In this document: in pieces, positions 60,174 to 64,000 of the stretch
Position numbering within the stretch: the stretch's first letter is position 1
Layout: every line of letters begins with the position of its first letter
Assembly (NCBI RefSeq): GCF_025460805.1
Contig: NZ_JAMXFJ010000004.1
Span: forward strand, 23,633-87,632
Reading direction: 5' to 3'
Length of the DNA stretch: 64,000 bases
Source: Microvirga sesbaniae
GTDB lineage: Bacteria; Pseudomonadota; Alphaproteobacteria; Rhizobiales; Beijerinckiaceae
Made by a program: the position numbers and the translations under genes
Notes under the pieces: generated by a model
What the model was told of the DNA's origin: nothing
Databases searched by the model: none
The model's input: the letters and a program-made list of their open reading frames with translations, nothing else

Positions 60174-60977
60174 GTGCTCACCATCGGATTCGACGCGATC
60201 GCGGCTCTCGCCGCGGTCTCCTTCCTTGCGGGCTTCGTGGATTCCATTGCCGGAGGCGGAGGGCTCATCACCGTGCCGGCTCTTCTGCTCGCGGGCCTCG
60301 ATCCCGCCCAGGCGATCGCCACCAACAAGGTCCAGGGCTCGGTCGCGGCGGCCTCCGCCACCTATACCTTCGGGCGCAAGGGGCTGATCGAATGGCGCAA
60401 GGCCTGGGGGTTCACCCTGGCGGCGTTTCTCAGCAGCATCGCGGGAGCGCTCTGCGTGCAGTTCCTGCCGCGTTCCGTGCTCGAGGGGCTGATCCCGCTG
60501 CTGCTGGTCGCGATGGCTGTCTATTTCGCGCTCTCGCGCAAGATGAAGGACGAGGACGCGCAGGCCCGGATGACGGCTCTCGCCTTCGGCCTCACGGCAC
60601 CGGTCGCCATCGGCTTCTACGACGGGATCTTCGGCCCGGGAGCAGGCTCCTTCTACATGCTCGCCTTCGTGACGCTCCTCGGCTACGGGGTGGTGAAGGC
60701 GACCGCTCATACCAAGCTCGTCAATTTCGCCAGCAATTTCGGCAGCCTTCTTCTCTATGCGTCGACGGGCGCGGTGGTCTGGCCGGTCGGCATCGTCATG
60801 GCAGGCGCCTCCTTCCTGGGAGCCCAGGCGGGATCGCGGCTCGCCATGCGGCTGGGCTCCCGGATCATCCGCCCGCTCCTGGTCGTGGTGTCGGGCCTCA
60901 TGGCGCTCAGGCTCCTTCTCGACCCGGCCAATCCCTGGCGCCAGGCCCTGCAGAAGGCCGTCCTGGCGCTTTTTTGA
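60174..60977 (+). CDS. TSUP-family (TauE/SafE) permease
   Basis: A 267-aa membrane protein with about eight hydrophobic segments. The pair FVDSIAGGGGLITVPALL and DGIFGPGAGSFYML is the internal repeat typical of TauE/SafE. Members move sulfoacetate, sulfite, taurine or related anions. GTG start at 60174. No sulfonate genes lie nearby, so the substrate is unknown. Confidence 0.88.
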   Translation: MLTIGFDAIAALAAVSFLAGFVDSIAGGGGLITVPALLLAGLDPAQAIATNKVQGSVAAASATYTFGRKGLIEWRKAWGFTLAAFLSSIAGALCVQFLPRSVLEGLIPLLLVAMAVYFALSRKMKDEDAQARMTALAFGLTAPVAIGFYDGIFGPGAGSFYMLAFVTLLGYGVVKATAHTKLVNFASNFGSLLLYASTGAVVWPVGIVMAGASFLGAQAGSRLAMRLGSRIIRPLLVVVSGLMALRLLLDPANPWRQALQKAVLALF

Positions 60978-60997
60978 CGCGCAAAGGCCCACGGACG

Positions 60998-61026
60998 TTG
61001 ACGTTCGCGGGCATCGCGTCTATAAG
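60998..61026 (+). promoter_or_regulatory. rpsT promoter
   Basis: TTGACG (60998-61003), a 17-nt spacer and TATAAG (61021-61026) form a near-consensus sigma-70-type promoter. The transcript would begin near 61033, giving a leader of about 118 nt. Confidence 0.75.
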
Positions 61027-61037
61027 CCGCCTCACAT

Positions 61038-61060
61038 GAGCCCGCGCGTCCCGCGGGCTC
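61038..61060 (+). other. Hairpin at the start of the rpsT leader
   Basis: GAGCCCGCG (61038-61046) pairs with CGCGGGCTC (61052-61060) around a 5-nt loop, a few nt after the predicted start of transcription. It may stabilise the mRNA or serve S20 autoregulation; no T-run follows. Confidence 0.6.
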
Positions 61061-61150
61061 TTCGGTTTCCATGCAATCAACCGATCGCTGCCGGAGTTCT
61101 CGATGGGCTCGAGCTTGGCGCATCGGGATTTTAAAGAACGAGGATGGGCC

Positions 61151-61417
61151 ATGGCCAACACCGTGTCCGCCAAGAAGATGACCCGCAAGATCGCGAAGCG
61201 CACCGCGATCAACAAGTCGCGTCGCAGCCGGATGCGGACCTTCGTCCGCAAGGTCGAAGAGGCGATCGCCGCCGGCAACCAGACCGAGGCCGTGGCCGCT
61301 CTGCGCGCCGCCGAGCCGGAGATGATGCGCGCCGCCCAGAAGGGCATCGTGCACAAGAACACCGCGTCCCGGAAGGTCTCGCGCCTGGCGAGCCGCATCA
61401 AGACGCTGAGCGCCTAA
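61151..61417 (+). CDS. rpsT: 30S ribosomal protein S20
   Basis: 88 aa, basic and helical. It starts [16 protein letters not shown] 61151 is the family start, and the upstream frame is leader. [16 protein letters not shown] and [17 protein letters not shown] are S20 signatures. Placement between a strong promoter and dnaA is typical for Rhizobiales. Confidence 0.97.
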   Translation: MANTVSAKKMTRKIAKRTAINKSRRSRMRTFVRKVEEAIAAGNQTEAVAALRAAEPEMMRAAQKGIVHKNTASRKVSRLASRIKTLSA

Positions 61418-61453
61418 GAAGCAGCCTCCACCGCTGACTTCCATCATCGATCA

Positions 61454-61480
61454 GACCCGGCCTCGCGGCCGGGTTTTTTC
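61454..61480 (+). terminator. Terminator of rpsT
   Basis: ACCCGGCC (61455-61462) pairs with GGCCGGGT (about 61467-61474) and is followed by a run of T. Confidence 0.92.
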
Positions 61481-61510
61481 GTCTCTGAGCCCCGATTCCG
61501 CGGTCAAATT

Positions 61511-61519
61511 TTATCCACA
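61511..61519 (+). promoter_or_regulatory. DnaA box
   Basis: Perfect TTATCCACA, the strongest DnaA-binding nonamer, about 680 nt upstream of dnaA and just behind the rpsT terminator. Confidence 0.7.
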
Positions 61520-62195
61520 CCGCAGCTTGACTTTATCCCCGCCTGACAGGGTGAAAGCTCCACAGAGCAAATTCAAACTGCACATAAAACATCCAGTGAC
61601 ATCAAGAGCTTAGCAGGCAAAGCATCGCGAAGCATCAGAATCACCTCCCGAGTCGCGGCGAATCGGTTCTGAATCAAGGTTGCGCAAAGACTCTTTTTTC
61701 AGGCTCGGGACAGGCTGTGGTGGAACAGTGAATCAGTTGAAGAGTCAGGACTTTAAAGCCCAGATTCAAAAGCTGTGGACGAGGCTGTGAACGCAACAAA
61801 GGGCTTGCAGCCCCCCGTGACTCGACTCGGCCGTATTGCACCCCGTCCCGCACCCTGTGTAAGGTCAATTCGCTTCAACGGCTCGCCGTGAAGTCATTCA
61901 CTCAAAGCTCGAACTAAAGACACCATGTGCGGGGATCAGTCGTTGTTTCATTCTCTCCAGAAGCAAGCGAAGGCTCATCCTTTACCGAGAGGTAAACTTG
62001 ATAGACCTTGAGTGAAGACGAAGGAGACGGCAGTCAGCGACCGTCTCCACTTAAAAGCGTTCAAATAATCTTTAGTACAATTGGGGGCGCCGCGTTTTGG
62101 ATAACCTGTGAGGCCTTTGTGCCTCGGTGTTCGAAACGGGTCATGCGTGGGGGTTTCCGACCTTAAAGGAGGCGGAACCTCGTGGAGGAACATTG

Positions 62196-63698
62196 ATGTA
62201 TCGCAGCGAAGATCACCGCACCTTTGCCGCTCCCAGCGAGAACGGCATGGAGTCCCCGGGCGAGCAGACGGCATCGGATGTGTGGACGCGCGTCAAGCGC
62301 CGTCTCCGGGCCGAACTGGGGGAGGATATCTTCGCGAGCTGGTTCGGACGCCTGGAGCTGGATTCGGTGATCGAGGGCTGCGCCTATCTCACCGTTCCCA
62401 CCCGCTTCCTGAAAAGCTGGATCGAGTCCCACTATGCAGACCGGGTGCTGGCGGTCTACCGCTCCGAGGCCGGCGACGTGGAGCGCGTCTCCATCGGCGT
62501 GCGCAACACGCTCGGACGCGATCCCGCGGCCCAGCGCCGGGTCACCGAAGCCCCACGCCCGGCTCCGACCGCCTCCATGGCGATGCCGAGCCTGGCCGGG
62601 GAGATCAAATCCCCCTCGGCGGCCGCTCCCCAGGAGGAGCGGGGCGAGAACGGCGACCTCGGCGGGGCTCCGCTCGATTCCCGCCTCACCTTTGAGAGCT
62701 TCATCGTCGGCCGCTCCAACGCGCTCGCTCATGCGGCCGCGGACCGGGTGGCGCACGCGCAGAACGGTCAGGCCATCTACAACCCGCTTTATCTTCATGC
62801 GGGCGTAGGCCTCGGCAAGACGCATCTCCTCCATGCCATCGGCCATGAGGTGCGGGCGCAGGGCCGCCGCGTCATCTATCTGACGGCCGACCGCTTCATG
62901 TACGGCTTCGTCGCCTCCCTGAAGGCGCAGACGTCCCTGGCCTTCAAGGAACGCCTTCGCGGCATTGACCTGCTCATCATCGACGACGTGCAGTTCATCC
63001 AAGGAAAGCAGATCCAGCAGGAATTCGGGCACACGCTGAACGCCCTCATCGATGCGGGCCGCCAGATCGTGATCGCCGCCGACCGGCCGCCGGCGGATCT
63101 CGAAAACCTCGACGAGCGCGTGCGCTCGCGCCTCGCAGGCGGCCTCGTGGTGGAGGTCAGCGCCCTCGACGAGGCACTGCGCACCTCCATCCTCACCACC
63201 CGGGTCGACGCCCTGAAGACAATCCATCCCACCTTCGAGGTGGGCCCGAACGTGATCGCCTACGTGGCCCGCGCCATCACGGCGAACGGACGCGACCTCG
63301 AAGGCGCCGTGAACCGCCTGCTCGCCCACGCGACTCTCACCGGCTCCGCCATCACGCTGGAGACCGCCGAGACCGCGATCCGAGACCTGGTGCGCAACCG
63401 GGAACCCAAGCGGGTAAAGATCGAGGACATCCAGAAGCTGGTGGCCTCCCGCTACAACGTCTCCCGCTCCGACATCCTCTCGGAGCGCCGCACCGCCGCC
63501 GTGGTGCGGCCGCGCCAGATCGCCATGTACCTGTCCAAGGTGCTGACGCTGCGGTCTCTGCCCGAGATCGGCCGCCGCTTCGGAGGGCGCGACCACACCA
63601 CCGTGCTCCATGCGGTGCGCAAGATCGAGAAGGCCCTGGGCGAAGACCACGCCCTCTCGGACGAGGTCGAGCTCCTCAAGCGGATGCTGCAGGAATAG
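62196..63698 (+). CDS. dnaA: Chromosomal replication initiator DnaA
   Basis: 500 aa. N-terminal domain I ([21 protein letters not shown]), a variable linker, then an AAA+ domain with Walker [11 protein letters not shown] (near 205) and Walker [10 protein letters not shown]. Domain IV binds DNA ([20 protein letters not shown]). GGAGGAA lies 8 nt before ATG 62196; a GTG/ATG-like extension upstream is unlikely. It initiates replication at DnaA boxes. Confidence 0.97.
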   Translation: MYRSEDHRTFAAPSENGMESPGEQTASDVWTRVKRRLRAELGEDIFASWFGRLELDSVIEGCAYLTVPTRFLKSWIESHYADRVLAVYRSEAGDVERVSIGVRNTLGRDPAAQRRVTEAPRPAPTASMAMPSLAGEIKSPSAAAPQEERGENGDLGGAPLDSRLTFESFIVGRSNALAHAAADRVAHAQNGQAIYNPLYLHAGVGLGKTHLLHAIGHEVRAQGRRVIYLTADRFMYGFVASLKAQTSLAFKERLRGIDLLIIDDVQFIQGKQIQQEFGHTLNALIDAGRQIVIAADRPPADLENLDERVRSRLAGGLVVEVSALDEALRTSILTTRVDALKTIHPTFEVGPNVIAYVARAITANGRDLEGAVNRLLAHATLTGSAITLETAETAIRDLVRNREPKRVKIEDIQKLVASRYNVSRSDILSERRTAAVVRPRQIAMYLSKVLTLRSLPEIGRRFGGRDHTTVLHAVRKIEKALGEDHALSDEVELLKRMLQE

Positions 63699-63856
63699 GC
63701 CTTCGGATCCGGCCGCCGCGGGCGGACAGGGCCGGGCATCGCCCGGCCTTGCTTTCTCAGGCGACAAACGCCAACATTGCTGCCCTGCTTGTCCCGTCCG
63801 AAGCTCGTCCTTCGCGGGCACGAGCCAAGAATTTCACCGAAACCAGGTGCTAGGTT

Positions 63857-64000
63857 ATGAGAGTTACCGTTGAGCGCGCCGCTCTGCTGAAGGCGCTGGG
63901 GCATGTGCACCGCGTCGTCGAGCGCCGCAACACCATTCCGATCCTGTCCAACGTCCTCCTGCGCGCGGACGAGGGATCGCTCCGCCTCAAGGCCACCGAC
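63857..64000 (+). CDS. dnaN: DNA polymerase III subunit beta (start only)
   Basis: The first 48 residues of the sliding clamp; the gene runs off the end of the window. It reads MRVTVERAALLKALGHVHRV, then VERRNTIPILSNVLL, a typical DnaN N-terminus. About 160 nt after dnaA, the common dnaA-dnaN pairing. Confidence 0.93.
   Translation, partial: MRVTVERAALLKALGHVHRVVERRNTIPILSNVLLRADEGSLRLKATD

Larger units (their letters stand above)
61418..62195. other. rpsT-dnaA intergenic region, possible oriC or dnaA control region
   Basis: A 778-nt gap that is markedly more AT-rich than the rest of the window. It contains one perfect DnaA box TTATCCACA (61511-61519), a near match TTATCCCCG (61533-61541) and weak reverse candidates TGTGGACGA and TGTGAACGC near 61774-61795. 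Too few good boxes for a confident oriC; it could serve as dnaA autoregulatory region. No gene is supported. Confidence 0.45.

Overview
The window is a gene-dense, GC-rich piece of an alphaproteobacterial main chromosome, most likely from the Hyphomicrobiales (Rhizobiales). Gene content and intergenic repeats would suit Methylobacteriaceae such as Microvirga, but the family-level call is inference. Supporting markers are ChvI/ChvG beside a short HprK with EIIA-Man and HPr, a DivL-type kinase, alphaproteobacterial AddB/AddA, an AccD without its zinc finger, the trpF-trpB-trpA-accD-folC block beside ihfB/rpsA, and rpsT-dnaA-dnaN. I see no prophage, insertion sequence, CRISPR array, rRNA or tRNA.

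Layout. 0-5 kb: sugar-acid genes (IlvD/Edd-type aldonate dehydratase, galM, SDR, EamA transporter), preceded by two strong hairpin repeats. 5-11 kb: pckA divergent from chvI-chvG-hprK-EIIA-HPr, which couples envelope and acid sensing with PTS-type phosphate signalling and gluconeogenesis. 11-25 kb: ahcY, divL, the tsaE/sugar-kinase fusion, murU, addB, addA and trxA, all forward. 25-35 kb, reverse: folC, accD, trpA, trpB, trpF, an ornithine cyclodeaminase-like gene, a LapA-domain protein, ihfB, sppA and rpsA. 35-48 kb is more accessory: a Tat-exported gluconolactonase-like protein, an MHS-family permease, a GST-kappa-like isomerase, argG, a DUF2231 membrane protein with a sugar dehydrogenase lipoprotein, a penicillin/AHL acylase and a multi-PAS HWE kinase. 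48-58 kb: typA, a GST, four tiny hydrophilic proteins, cysK, an Rrf2 regulator, dut, coaBC, ubiB and ubiE. 58-64 kb: mutM, an enoyl-CoA hydratase, a TSUP permease, rpsT, dnaA and the start of dnaN.

How genes work together. The tsaE fusion's kinase half plus MurU would form the AmgK-MurU cell-wall recycling branch. AddAB repairs double-strand breaks. UbiB and UbiE serve ubiquinone synthesis. HprK, EIIA-Man and HPr with ChvGI form a regulatory rather than sugar-transporting phosphorelay. DivL carries a perfect CtrA box in its upstream region and has Tyr in place of the phospho-accepting His.

Points most worth a second look: the CtrA box on divL; a Cys-to-Glu change at the CoaC active site; the Cys-free small-protein cluster with an embedded 63-nt tandem repeat; five 12-nt repeats between chvI and chvG; a REP-like palindrome family at three loci with a fixed 59-60 nt period; and the palindrome before ahcY. 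I found no clear new defence or mobile system; most of the window is conserved core genome.
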